Origin: Flaccisagitta enflata
Taxonomy: Eukaryota > Chaetognatha > Sagittoidea > Aphragmophora
Assembly: GCA_965153355.1 (NCBI GenBank)
Contig: OZ231127.1
Span: forward strand, 37,076,001 to 37,140,000
Reading direction: 5' to 3'
Length of the DNA stretch: 64,000 nucleotides
This document shows positions 11,225 to 24,158 of this stretch, one piece after another. Position numbers and translations under genes: made by a program. Each line of letters opens with the position of its first letter. Position 1 is the stretch's first letter. Under the pieces are notes generated by a model, which searched no databases, was not told where the DNA came from, and saw nothing but the letters and a program-made list of their open reading frames with translations.

Positions 11225-12060
11225 CTGTTAAGTGATTGTAAATCTTAAATATTACGTTATATACTTTTTCCTTTTGGTATAACGGGTGTGAGACCGAATT
11301 TTTGCATCTTAAGATCCTGTATAAGAAGGAAAATTACTGACAATAAGTTATAGCGAGCAAAAAATACTGATTCATGGACAATTTATATATATATCGTAAT
11401 CATTAGATCTGCTGACAGGCAGATATGACTCAATATTAATTATAAGCATTCCTCTAAAGATCAGTTCGAAATAATTTTCTTTTAAAGTTCTATGATTATT
11501 CATGCATAAGTGAATAAATCTAATTAAACTAAATTATGTATGACTGTTTATCAAAAACAATTCTTTTCTTAAAAAGTAGGTCCTGCCCATAAAGGATCAT
11601 AAAGTAGCAAAATTAATAGTCACTTAATTGGTGGATCGTCTGAACGGATTAACAATACACTTTGGTAATCAGATTTTCAATAATATATGAAAGGTGAAAA
11701 TATCCTTGATACTTTAAAAGACAAGAAGACCCTAAAAGCTTAATTATTAGTTGGGGCAACATAATTAAAAACTAATTTTAAATCACTGTATATAAAGTTA
11801 CTTTAGGGATAACAGCATAATATTTTTTACACCAGATAAAGAAGAGTATGACCTCGATGTTGAACTAAGGAAAAGCTTCTATAAAAGGAAGTTATTTAAG
11901 ACTGTTCGTCTTTCTTCCTTACGTGATTTGAGTTCAAACCGGCGAAAGCCAGGTTGGTTTTAATCTTTATAGATTTAGAATTTTATTTAGTACAGAGGAA
12001 CGAGGAAATGTTAACGTTAAAGTTGTATATATGCCCCTTTGCTTGTCAAGAAAAAGGAAC
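11225..12060 (+). rRNA. rrnL: Mitochondrial large-subunit (16S) rRNA (copy 1)
   Basis: Domain V landmarks in order: AAGAAGACCCTAAAAGCTT near 11724, TTAGGGATAACAGC near 11806, GACCTCGATGTTGAACTAAGG-like segment near 11850, and ACGTGATTTGAGTTCA followed by ACCGGCGAAAGCCAGG near 11920-11955. The sarcin-ricin-type loop reads TAGTACAGAGGAACGAGG here, against TAGTACGAAAGGAACGAG in copy 2, so copy 1 is locally corrupted. Ends are approximate: 5' after the control region, 3' before a small hairpin upstream of cox1. Confidence 0.88.
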
Positions 12061-12113
12061 TTCTAATTCTGCTAGCAGTAGTTTATATAAAATATTTTTT
12101 TTGTAAAAAAAAG

Positions 12114-13637
<1,524 letters not shown>

Positions 13638-13685
13638 TTATTTTGATGTAATGGTGTAACGCACGTTACTTTTTGGTAGTAAAAG

Positions 13686-14366
13686 ATGTTCTCAAAAATT
13701 AACTTTCACGATGCTGGTAGCCCTTTAATAGAGAACTTACATTATTTTCACGATTGGGCTATAGTGATCATTCTTTCGATTGCGGTAGGTTCTATATGGT
13801 TCTTGTGTCAGCTATTTTATTTTAAGCCAGTTGACCGAAGGTTCGACGAACGTCAGAATATCGAATGAATATGGACTATTATTCCCGGCATTATTTTATT
13901 AGGGATCGGATTTCCATCAATCCGTATTTTATATTTGTTGGATGAAAGAGGTGCCCCGTCTGTAACTATTAAAGCTATCGGTCACCAATGGTACTGATCT
14001 TATGAATATTCGGACTTTAATTCCTTGGAATTTGACTCTTATATAACTAAATCAAGATACCGACTTATCGATACAGACCACCGTATCGTTCTACCTACCT
14101 GGTCTTATATCCGGGTCTTAGTTACCGCAGCTGATGTTCTGCATTCGTGGACTCTGCCTACTATAGGAATTAAAGCGGACGCTATTCCAGGGCGGTTAAA
14201 CCAACTTTTATTTTTGATCGACCGACCAGGGTTTTACTATGGACAGTGTAGAGAAATTTGTGGCAGGAACCACAGATTTATACCTATTATGTTCGAAGCT
14301 TATATACCTAAGATTTTTTGTGTAAAATCTTCGAAGAAGTTCTATAACAGTAAAAGATTACATTAA
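13686..14366 (+). CDS. cox2: Cytochrome c oxidase subunit 2
   Basis: 226 codons, ATG to TAA, intact. Two N-terminal transmembrane helices, then the CuA domain: [13 protein letters not shown] and GQC-SEICGSN-HSFMPIMFEAY when AGA and AGG are read as Ser; both copper cysteines and the His are present. The aromatic GHQWYWSYEY region is visible as GHQWYWSYEYSD. This gene is the best evidence in the window for AGR=Ser. Confidence 0.95.
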
Positions 14367-14418
14367 TTTTAGGAATTAAGTATAATATTTACATTAATTT
14401 TAAGAATTAAAATTAAAG
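14367..14418. repeat. cox2-nad1 spacer with duplicated motif
   Basis: The sequence TACATTAATTTTAGGAATTA recurs ~32 bp later with one change (TACATTAATTTTAAGAATTA). Possibly a small slippage duplication or a processing hairpin. Confidence 0.5.
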
Positions 14419-15298
14419 ATGAGCATGATCATTGTTTGAGTGTAAGTACAATAATCTCATCGCATTCTTCACTTTAATAGAACGAAAAGTTCTTGGATAT
14501 ATTCACATTCGAAAAGGACCCAACAAGCCGGGACCTATAGGTTTAATGGTGCCATTCGCAGACGCGGTCAAGCTTTTTCTCAAGGAAATAAGATTCCCTA
14601 TAATATCAAACAGAGTGCCGTTTACGACAGTAGGGATAATTATTATAATAGTTCCTATGACCATATGAGTATCTTTCCCAGTTCTTTCTAACATAGCCTA
14701 TCATAAGCTAGCGCTCATTTTAATTATGGCTGCGGCTAGTGTCGGGGTTTACGGGACTTTAGGAGCGGGCTGAAGAAGTAATAGTAAGTATTCTCTTCTA
14801 GGGGCAGTACGAGCCGTAGCTCAAACTATTAGATATGAAGTTAGTATAACTATTATTTTACTATCGTCAATAATGTTTATTATATATGATGTATCACAAA
14901 AGAAACAACTAAGAGTTGGCAGGTGGTTGGCTATGATATTCTTGTTATTTTCAGTATCGGTCTTGGCAGAAGCAAACCGGTCTCCTTTCGATTTTGCTGA
15001 GGGTGAAAGTGAACTAGTTAGTGGATTCAACACAGAGTACAGGTCTGTTATCTTTGTGATAGTCTTTTTGGCTGAATATATAGCTATTATTTTTATATCG
15101 ATGCTAACATCAATACTTTTCCTCATAACTAGTTACACCGAAATAGTCATCTTTACTGGTTTCATTGGATTCTTTTATATTTGGGCCCGAGGCACCTTAC
15201 CTCGTTTCCGCTATGATCAGCTAATATACCTAGCATGAAAGTCATTTTTGCCTTTTTCTCTTATTTTCTTATTAATAGTTATTATCATATTTAGCTAA
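14419..15298 (+). CDS. nad1: NADH dehydrogenase subunit 1, likely frameshift near the N-terminus
   Basis: From 14432 onward the frame is clean to TAA at 15298 with ND1 landmarks [19 protein letters not shown], then [43 protein letters not shown] and LPRFRYDQL. The probable start ATG at 14419 (MSMIIVWV) is in another frame, so a 1-2-base indel near 14440-14445 is likely; a TTG start at 14432 is the alternative. Membrane arm subunit of complex I. Confidence 0.9.
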
Positions 15299-15334
15299 GT
15301 AAAACTTTGAAAGTTTAATGTAAATAAGGCTAAG

Positions 15335-15651
15335 ATAGTTTACGTTACCCTGTATATAACTACATGCTTTGCAATTACCGCTGTTCTTATCTTCTTGATG
15401 TTACTAACTTACAAAACGGTAATTGATAAAGAGAAATCTTCACCATTCGAATGCGGGTTCGATCCAAATAATATTTCTCGTTTACCTTTTTGCATGAAAT
15501 TTTTCATGGTAGTTGTTATTTTCTTGTATTTGATATTGAAGTTTGCTGATTCTGCCCGTGTTATTCTCTGAGTATATTGGTTTTTCTTTCATCTGAATTC
15601 TCATTAGAGCTCTATAGATGGGTATACGGAGTTTGAATTGACTGGGTATAA
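15335..15651 (+). pseudogene. nad3: NADH dehydrogenase subunit 3, frameshifted near 15526
   Basis: Starts ATA 15335 (MVYVTLYMTTCFAITAVL). The signature KEKSSPFECGFDP and FCMKFFMVVVIFL are clear. The expected FDIEV follows only after a frame change at about 15526 (TTG-TA-TTTGATATTGAAGTT), after which the frame runs to TAA 15651 with an ELYSWVYGVWIDWV end. One small indel therefore splits the gene. Confidence 0.85.
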
Positions 15652-15656
15652 CAAAC

Positions 15657-16527
15657 ATGTATTTAATTAGAGTAACAACTTTATTTTAATTAAGTAGATG
15701 CTAATGGGTTATATTAGGGTCATTGTGGTTTATCCAGTTAACTCTGGCCTTTGATCTGATTGGATTGAGTTAAATTGTAAGGTTTGTCCCTACAGTGATA
15801 AAAGAGGACAATAATAAAAAGCCTGCTATGATATACTTCATTATTCAGAGTGTAGGATCTATTATCATTTTAAGTAGTGCAATAATATCTGAGAGTAAGA
15901 CATCATTAGGTATATTTATCTTGTTAGGTATTATGATAAAATTGGGAGCTGCCCCTCTACATTTTTGGGTTCCTAATGTTTTGACTTCGTTAAACACTAT
16001 AGGGCTTTACATTATGATGAATGATAAAAATTGTACCATTTTATTTATTACCTTTCTGATCATTATAATACCAAGGATACTATGCTATGCAGCTTATGAA
16101 CAGGTTCAATCATAATATTATCATAATGATTATTAATGTGATGATGATGATGTTTGGTGATGTAATACTTTTTTCCTCCTGTTATGGTTATAATTTTCTG
16201 AATGAAATATCAGGCGGGCTGGATGATAATGAATCCGGCAAGCTTTAACCTTCTTTATATTTGTTTATTTTTCAAGTGCAATTCCCGTCGTATACTTTTT
16301 GAAAACTAGGGCCCAAAAATTTTTTTTAGGGATAATAAACGCAGAGTCTGTTGTTTCAGGACTGTTATTAATTCAAAGCTCTTCTTCCCATAAAAATAGC
16401 GTTGTTGTTTGTATCAGCAAGGGCTGTGGCTTTATCTAGCTATTCTCGAATGATATTAAACAGTAATTACAAGAGAGACAAAGTCAGAAGTGTGACTTTG
16501 GTTTCTTTAATTGTTGGTATAGTTTAA
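15657..16527 (+). pseudogene. nad2: NADH dehydrogenase subunit 2, several frameshifts
   Basis: ATG 15657 (MYLISVTTLF). Recognisable ND2 pieces: FVPTVIKEDNNKKPAMMYF, then FIIQSVGSIIILSSA, and GIMMKLGAAPLHFWVPNVL, all in one frame from 15780 to 16020. The end reads SSVTLVSLIVGMV to TAA 16527. Segments 15690-15780 and about 16020-16440 are broken by multiple indels (for example the GLELN motif has lost bases near 15767). Confidence 0.8.
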
Positions 16528-16576
16528 AACATTTTACTTCCAATAATGTTATCGAAGTCCCCTGTGGAGGGACATA
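16528..16576 (+). other. nad2-cox3 spacer with two hairpins, possible tRNA remnant
   Basis: Hairpin one: AACATT / AATGTT around TTACTTCCAA, resembling a tRNA-Gly anticodon arm (loop CTTCCAA, anticodon UCC). Hairpin two: a perfect 5-bp stem GTCCC-CTGTGGA-GGGAC with a 7-nt loop, like a T-arm. No acceptor or D-arm fits because nad2 and cox3 abut. Could be a decayed trnG or a transcript-processing structure. Confidence 0.35.
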
Positions 16577-17330
16577 ATGACAAAACATCCATTTCACATC
16601 GTAGATTTTAGACCCTGACCTTTGACGGGTGCTGTTGGATCGTTATTTATAGTAACGGGTTTAGCTGCTTGAATGCATAAGTTTGATAATAACTTTATAT
16701 ACGTTGGGTTAGGTTTAATTTTACTGACTATAATCCAATGGTGACGAGATGTAACACGAGAAGCTACCTTTCAGGGTAAGCACACTGAAAAAGTAGAAAA
16801 AGGGATGCGACTTGGAATACTTCTTTTTATCAGTTCAGAAGTATTTTTTTTTATTTCTTTTGAAGCATTCTTCATTCTTCATTACCTCTATAGGAGTTGA
16901 TGCGTGACATTGCCTGCTGGGATCACACCCATTAATCACTAAGAAGTTATCATAATACCATGGTGCTTTATTAAGAGTTGCTCTATCACATGAGCACATA
17001 TGGCTATGATAAGGAAGATTGAATAGAGTGTACTGGCCAAAGATATGCTGTGTATTAGGTTTTATTTCACTGTTGTTGAGGCTGCTGAGTATATTTATTC
17101 GACTTTTACTATGTCTGATGAATTTGCTTAGCAGGAGCACATTTTTATAGTAAGTTTAGACTATTGTTGGTACTACTTTTATTGCTGTCATACTATACCG
17201 TCACCTTTTTTATCACTTCAACAAAGAACATCATTTCGGGTTTGAAGCTAGGGCATGGTACTGGCATTTTGTTGATGTCGTATGACTCTTTTTGTTTTTG
17301 TGTATCTATTGATGAGGGTTTGATGCGGCA
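16577..17330 (+). pseudogene. cox3: Cytochrome c oxidase subunit 3, several frameshifts
   Basis: ATG 16577 begins MTKHPFHIVDFSPWPLTG; the frame is clean to [11 protein letters not shown] (about 16855). Later pieces appear in changing frames: AGITPIN, SMTWAHMAMM, TVVEAAEYIYSTFTMSD near 17060-17115, and [19 protein letters not shown] then VDVVWLFLF up to about 17310. So the whole gene is represented, but the middle (16860-17210) has lost several bases. The 3' end abuts trnM. Confidence 0.85.
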
Positions 17331-17392
17331 TATTTTTGTAAGCTATATAAGCTATTGAGTTCATACCTCAAAAAAGACTACGTCCAAAAATA
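17331..17392 (+). tRNA. trnM: tRNA-Met (CAU)
   Basis: Acceptor TATTTTT (17331-17337) pairs perfectly with AAAAATA (17386-17392). D-arm AGCT-ATATA-AGCT (17341-17353). Anticodon arm TTGAG-TTCATAC-CTCAA (17355-17371) with CAU at 17362-17364. A short T-arm (GAC/GTC) completes a 62-nt molecule. It is the only tRNA I could fold in the unit, as expected for chaetognaths, and it punctuates cox3 and rrnS. Confidence 0.82.
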
Positions 17393-17930
17393 TTTGTTTT
17401 AAAATTAAAAGAATAAATTCTAAAAACCATGGTTATCATAACCAGATTATAAAGTTTTTTGTAGCAGATAAATTAAAAAGAGGGCAATCACGTGCCAGCA
17501 ACCGCGGTTATACGTAATCTAAATTTAAACCATAATTAATTTGTAGATCTATAGATAATATAATGTTTACTAAAAGTCTTATTAATCAAAAAAGATTAGA
17601 TACCTTTGTAGATAAGAAACAATAACTTAAGCAGTTAAAAACTTAAAAAACATGGCAGAAAAAGCAAAACAAGGCTTTTGAACCAAAGATAACCCGCTTT
17701 GTTATCCTTTTGAAGTAGTGTATTGCTGCAAAAAAATAAATAACTTATTTTTGCTAACAAGCCTTAATGCTCGGAAAGGTTTTAATTGAAAGACTAGGAT
17801 TGTTATGTAGTGTGAAATATACGATTTAATGCTTTTTTGTTCTTATCGCCCGTCACCTCCATTAAATCTGGAGAAAGTCGAAACAAAGTAAATGTAATGG
17901 AAATTGCATTTACATATATATATATTTATA
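17393..17930 (+). rRNA. rrnS: Mitochondrial small-subunit (12S) rRNA
   Basis: Universal SSU segments in order: GTGCCAGCAACCGCGGTTA (about 17493), AAAGATTAGATACC (about 17589), and TTATCGCCCGTCACCTC (about 17845). The expected GTAGTG/GCAAAAAA-type 3' helix 45 is not well preserved. Boundaries are approximate. An AT-rich tract with ATATATATA follows and separates it from the converging nad4. Confidence 0.88.
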
Positions 17931-18017
17931 TATGTTATTAGTTAAGAAATGAACGGTAATTAAGTTTTATAAATATAAACTTTGGGAGTTTAAGTAAAAA
18001 GAAACTTCAAATTTATT

Positions 18018-19195
18018 TCAAGCCAAAAATAAGTTAACTATAACAAACAAAGAAAAGGATAGAAATGTAGAGTTAAGAAAAGGCCATATAAAATAATGCA
18101 TTTTTAAGTAGAAAGATTCTTTACTCTGTCTTACTCTAATGTATATGAATAGATTATAAATAACCCCAAGAAAAGCGATGATGAATAAAAAGTAGATAGA
18201 ATGCTTCATGAATTCAACTAGTGTAATAAACATAAGTAATTCTCTTCACAAATTAACAGAAGGGGGTACTCCTATATTAATCGCTAGAAGCATAAAACAA
18301 AAAAAAATATTCATAGGGAATGAAATACTATATTTACATTACACAGATGACACGTGAATGGCTCTAAGTGAATGTAATTAGGCCAGTGAGAATAAGAGAA
18401 CCAAATAATGGGTACTTGTATAATGTTACATATATCCGTCTCTGGGCCGCTACAACTCCAGTGGTGGCCACACCTATGTGAACCACAGATCTATAAGCGA
18501 TAAGCCTTTTTATGTCATAGTTTCGGAGGCAGATAAAAGAACAATAAATAGCCCCTAGGATGGAAAGATAAACATAGACTGTTAAAATTAAGTTATTTAG
18601 TCAAGGGCAGAACAGGATGAAACCATACCTACCAAGTTTCAGGAGAACCCCAGCTAAAACTATGGAACCTGCAAGAGGAGCCTCTACATGAGCCTTAGGC
18701 AATCAGACATGGACTATGTATAGCGGAGTTTTTACACTAAACCCAATTGTTATAACAATTACATACCATAACATATAGGAGTGGTTTATGTGACTTATAA
18801 ACAATGAATTCCTAATAAATACCAGAAGCAAGGGTAATGAAGAAAACACGGTGTAAAGTAATAGATATATCCTAGCCTGAAGTTTTTCAGGCTGATACCC
18901 AAAAAAAAAAACTATTATTAGCGTAGGAATCAACCTCAATTCAAAAAATACGTAAAATGTAACTCTTTTTTGACATAAAAAAAAGATAATAATAGTTATT
19001 AATAGCAGCCTACAACACAGAGAAAATAATCTACCTTTACCGATTTCATTGGAAATCACCATGTACTGAAATACTCAAAAACTCAGGACAACAAGACTTA
19101 ACTTCAAAAAGTTCTTGTTAACTATGCTAGAGGAGTCAAGACAGGATGTGAGATTAAAGAGTAATCATAATAGATCTTACATTAATGCCTCATGG
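18018..19195 (-). pseudogene. nad4: NADH dehydrogenase subunit 4, copy 2, partly corrupted
   Basis: Provides the C-terminus missing from copy 1 (from [17 protein letters not shown] to TAA at 18018). 18175-18305 and about 18470-19145 match copy 1 base for base as far as I can see by eye. 18305-18470 and everything beyond 19145, including the start, differ by many indels. Confidence 0.88.
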
Positions 19196-19560
19196 AAGAC
19201 TCAGGAAAAGTCAATTAACTCCTATATAACATTACAATGAAGAAGTAGTATACGAATATAGGAAGGATTTTAAAACAACAAAAAACTCATGAATTCTATG
19301 TTTAACTATAAATACTATTATAAATTCTTTAATAAATTTATACTATAATATTTCTTCTGTGAAAAAAACTTTAGAGGATAACATTAGACCAGTGGAGTAA
19401 ATAACACTATAGTTCCACCACATAGACGATAAATAGTGTATAAACTCCTATAAACTATTATACTGGTGGATGTTAACAATGAATAGAAATACGATAAGTG
19501 AGCTCATGGCCAAAAAGATCTATAATAAAATATCATATATAAAGGTGAAAAAAAGAGAGA
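19196..19560 (-). pseudogene. nad6: NADH dehydrogenase subunit 6, copy 2, heavily corrupted
   Basis: Recognisable only by alignment to 7702-8112: shared islands such as AAAAGTCAATTAACTCC and ATAACACTATAGTTCCACC are separated by indels every 5-20 bases. No continuous frame remains. Confidence 0.8.
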
Positions 19561-19609
19561 CCACCTTATGATCTCTTTTTAAACTCCTCAAATAATAAGA
19601 TTTGTGGAA

Positions 19610-21101
19610 CAGAAAAATACTAAAAAAAACTCAAAGCAGAGATAATTAACTTGAGCAGAGTCAAGAGGTGAAAAGCGTCCTTTTCAGAATAAGTATGCCT
19701 GGATTTTAAGTCTTCAGTAAACCTGAGTCACTGTTTTAACTAATTCAATACTATGAAAAAAGATCTTGTTCTTTGAAGAAGAGACATAGTAGTATGAAAC
19801 TAAAGTTTTTATCCTTGTGGTGTAGTAAATAAACCGGAACATTATAGTTGGGAATTGGAGTTAAAAGGTATTAACTGTCTAAAGAATAATCATAATAGTG
19901 CAAGTGCAGCCAATGGCTGACCACTGAAAAATGGTGCAGTTATGGGGGTTAGAGGAAGTTAATTGTCATCTTAGCCCCCGTCAGTAATGGATGGGTAATA
20001 TGCTATGTGTTAGACAGCTGGGTTAGTTATTTCAATTAAACAGTAGTTATACCTCCTATTAAAAAAAAATGCCACTCAGTAATAATTAAGAAAAAAGTTA
20101 AATCTTTCCATAATTATATCTTTTCTATAAAAGCCCGATATGAACGGGAACCCTAATAGTGCTAAGTTTGAAATAGTTAGGAACCTAATAGGGTAAAAAA
20201 TCCCTTTTCCTAAGTTACTAAATGATCGGAAGTCTTGAGAACCGTAAATAGTGTGGATTGAAATGCCTACGCATATAAACAATAGAGCTTTGAATATAGC
20301 ATGGGTAACTAGGTGAAAAAAACACAAATCTTTTTGAAAAAGAGACAAGGAGACTATTATTACTCCCAATTGAGATAGGGTAGAAAGGGCAACAATCTTC
20401 TTAATATCTAACTCTGTGCATGCTCTTACTCCAGCTATTAGCATGGTCATCCTACCTAACAGCAGCATTCATTCTATGGAGAATAAGTTAAAACGTAGCA
20501 GCAAGTATACACCTGCGGTTACTAAAGTGGAAGAGTGTACTAAGGCACTGACAGGAGTAGGGGCAGCTATAGCCGAGGGTAACCAGGAGGAAAATGGAAT
20601 CTGAGCACTTTTTGTTATGGATGTTATTAAAATTAGGACAGCCAACAGGTAGAAGTAGGAATAAGAGTAAAAAAACATACCTAAAATTAGAAGGAAAAAA
20701 CAATCTCCTAGACGGTTTGTAAGAGCTGTAATTATACCAGAACCAAGAGACTTCCGGTTTTTGTAGTAAATTACTAGTAGAAATGAGGTTACACCAAGGC
20801 CGTCTCACCCGATAAGAGCCCCCACTAACCTGCCTATGAAAATTAGGATGATTATTGAGGACACAAAGGATATGACGATTAAGATGAATCGGGCATAATA
20901 CTCCTCACTATCTATATAGTAATAAGATCAACTTAATACTCTAGATGAAACTACAAATAACAGAATAAAAAAACTTAGTGATCAAGAGTCAGAAATAAGA
21001 CTAAAAAAGAGCGGCCCTACTGCAACAAACAGAAATCCCGAAAAATAATTAATTGTTAAAAGGACTGCTGCATAAATTACTCAGTAGTGAAATACCACCA
21101 C
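19610..21101 (-). pseudogene. nad5: NADH dehydrogenase subunit 5, copy 2, 3' third corrupted
   Basis: From 21101 (GTG) down to about 20086 it matches copy 1. The C-terminal coding part (19610-20085) is full of indels and loses the frame after MERF at about 20100. Confidence 0.88.
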
Positions 21102-21107
21102 AGGATC

Positions 21108-21356
21108 TTACTCAAATAAGGAGATATGGTTAAGACCAGTATTCCGTATATAACTGACAAGAATACCTAATCCAACTGCCGCTTCACAGGCCCCAACACT
21201 GAGAAATAGAGAAGAGAAAAAAAGTTCGGATTTAATTCTAAATCAAACAAATATAAGAAGCACCAGACACTCTAAATTAAGTAAGAGTCTGAGAACATCG
21301 TTTTTTTTTTTCAGTAAGCCTAAATATACTATGAAAATGCAGGTACTAAACAACAT
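21108..21356 (-). CDS. nad4L: NADH dehydrogenase subunit 4L, copy 2
   Basis: Appears identical to 9738-9986 (offset 11,370). Intact. Confidence 0.88.
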
Positions 21357-21392
21357 CACTCATGCAAAGAAAAGATTTAAACCAAGCCGAAA

Positions 21393-22523
21393 TTAATTAA
21401 TTGAGCTATCCCACAAAGAACGTAAGGGAGTAACTACCAAAAAGAAAAAGAAATAAACAAGGGAGAAGAACTGTCTTACGCTTACGTAAGGGTCTTCCAC
21501 AGGCCAGGCCCCCCCTAATGTAAGCATAAAGAAAGAAATCACAAAAACCCAAAAAAATATTTTTGACAACGGATAAAAAGTGTTTCTCTTTATTCTATTT
21601 ACATGAATAAAAGGTAGTACTAAAAGAACTAGTAGGGACCCAAATAGGCCCAGCACTCCTCCTAGCTTATTTGGGATTGAACGCAGAATTGCGTATGCAA
21701 ACAAGAAATATCACTCTGGAACAATGTGAGGGGGAGTGACCATAGGGTTAGCCGCGATAAAATTATCGGGTTCACCTAAATAATTGGGGTCGAATAGAAC
21801 AAGGGATAAAAGAAGGAACAGTATAACAACGAAACCCACTACGTCTTTGACTGAATAATACCAATGAAAGGGTACTTTTTCAGGATTAGAGTTTAATCCT
21901 AGAGGATTATTTCTCCCCGTCGAGTGTAGGAAAAAGATGTGGATACCAGCTATTGCTGCTACTATAAATGGGACTATAAAATGGAAAGTGAAAAATCGTG
22001 TTAGCGTCGCGTTATCCACCGCAAATCCCCCCCATAGTCATGTAACAAGTCTGGGACCAAAATATGGGAAGGCTGAAAATAAATTGGTAATTACTGTGGC
22101 CCCTCAGAATCTTATTTGCCCCCAGGGCAAAACGTAACCAAGGAATGCAGCGGCTATAACAAGGATCAACAGGACTACCCCTGTGATTCATGTTTTTACG
22201 AACATATAACTCCTATAATAAAGACCACGCCCGACGTGGCAGTAAAGACAGATGAAAAAAAAAGAAGCTCCGTTAGCGTGCATAGATCGAAGTGCTCAAC
22301 CAGAATTTACATCACGGAAAATATGTCTAACTGAAGAAAAGGCTAAATTCACGTCAGCAGTATAATGTATGGCTAGGAAAATACCCGTAGCTAATTGAAT
22401 TGTTAATACTAGGCCCAGTAACCTACCGAAATTTCACCAAATTGAAAAATTCAAAGGACTAGGTAGATCGATTAAGGTACCGTTAACAATTTTGATTAAA
22501 GGATTTTCATGGCGCAATCGCAT
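21393..22523 (-). CDS. cob: Cytochrome b, intact copy
   Basis: 376 codons, ATG 22523 to TAA 21393, one frame under the invertebrate mitochondrial code. It has the canonical [19 protein letters not shown] and [12 protein letters not shown] that copy 1 lacks. This is the reference reading for the gene. Confidence 0.94.
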
Positions 22524-22598
22524 TTTGTTTGTGTAAAAAACATGTATATAAACTTTGCTATGTAGTTGATACAACATATTTCTGAAAAAAATAAGAAC

Positions 22599-23415
22599 CT
22601 GTTAAGTGATTGTAAATCTTAAATATTACGTTATATACTTTTTCCTTTTGGTATAACGGGTGTGAGACCGAATTTTTGCATCTTAAGATCCTGTATAAGA
22701 AGGAAAATTACTGACAATAAGTTATAGCGAGCAAAAAATACTGATTCATGGACAATTTATATATATATCGTAATCATTAGATCTGCTGACAGGCAGATAT
22801 GACTCAATATTAATTATAAGCATTCCTCTAAAGATCAGTTCGAAATAATTTTCTTTTAAAGTTCTATGATTATTCATGCATAAGTGAATAAATCTAATTA
22901 AACTAAATTATGTATGACTGTTTATCAAAAACAATTCTTTTCTTAAAAAGTAGGTCCTGCCCATAAAGGATCATAAAGTAGCAAAATTAATAGTCACTTA
23001 ATTGGTGGATCGTCTGAACGGATTAACAATACACTTTGGTAATCAGATTTTCAATAATATATGAAAGGTGAAAATATCCTTGATACTTTAAAAGACAAGA
23101 AGACCCTAAAAGCTTAATTATTAGTTGGGGCAACATAATTAAAAACTAATTTTAAATCACTGTATATAAAGTTACTTTAGGGATAACAGCATAATATTTT
23201 TTACACCAGATAAAGAAGAGTATGACCTCGATGTTGAACTAAGGAAAAGCTTCTATAAAAGGAAGTTATTTAAGACTGTTCGTCTTTCTTCCTTACGTGA
23301 TTTGAGTTCAAACCGGCGAAAGCCAGGTTGGTTTTAATCTTTATAGATTTAAATTTTGTTTAGTACGAAAGGAACGAGAAAGTAGTAACGTTAAAGTTAT
23401 GTATAATATTTTCTT
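22599..23415 (+). rRNA. rrnL: Mitochondrial large-subunit rRNA, copy 2
   Basis: Matches copy 1 except at the 3' end, where copy 2 has the canonical TAGTACGAAAGGAACGAG loop and a cleaner terminal hairpin (TTTTCTTG/CAAGAAAA, about 23410-23427). Confidence 0.88.
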
Positions 23416-23484
23416 GTCAAGAAAAAGGAACTTCTAATTCTGCTAGCAGTAGTTTATATAAAATATTTTTTTTGTAAAAAAAAG

Positions 23485-23566
23485 ATGAAACGGTGAATAT
23501 TTTCGACAAATCATAAAGACATTGGTACAATCTACTTCCTTTTTGGAATTTGGTCAGCCTTTTTAG
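23485..23566 (+). pseudogene. cox1: cox1 5' fragment, truncated at the mitochondrial-nuclear junction
   Basis: ATG 23485 through [11 protein letters not shown], then the match to copy 1 ends at about 23566 (…TTTTTAGG), with GAACGG shared ambiguously. Nuclear Family A sequence follows directly without Ns. Confidence 0.88.
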
Positions 23567-23659
23567 GGAACGGGCCGACAGACTGACCAAGGAATGGACC
23601 AACGGACGGACCAACAGACGGACAAAGCCTCTTATAGAGTTGCGTGTCCGCAATCAAAA
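23567..23659 (+). mobile_element. Family A element, 5' part missing
   Basis: Central (GGACCAAC/GGAC)n array and 3' end CAAAGCCTCTTATAGAG, then GTTGCGTGTCCGCAATCAAAAA (hairpin, last arm base changed). The 5' half is absent where mitochondrial DNA begins. Confidence 0.8.
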
Positions 23660-23829
23660 AGAAGAAGAAATGACAGGAAAGTCTAGCTTAGAAAATTACT
23701 AATACCGACACACCCTCAGATTAAAGAGACGTTGTTAGGACGCGTCTAAAAAGCCCTCATTAAATTTAGAGCTCATTTTCCCAATAATGAATAGAAATCA
23801 TATTTGCATTGCCACTCTGAATGCTTTTT
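23660..23829. other. Unannotated spacer with a second hairpin-AAAA end
   Basis: At 23718-23752 AGACG…CGCGTCTAAAAAG resembles another Family A-like 3' terminus. Otherwise nothing recognised. Confidence 0.35.
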
Positions 23830-24037
<208 letters not shown>

Positions 24038-24158
24038 CGTTCTCCCACTTCCATTCGCAAGCAACAGAAAGAATCAATTCACACTTTCACAGGAATCCGT
24101 TTAAATTGCGAATGTTATTGTTGGTGATGTCGATGGTGATACAAAAATTGTGCTTTTT

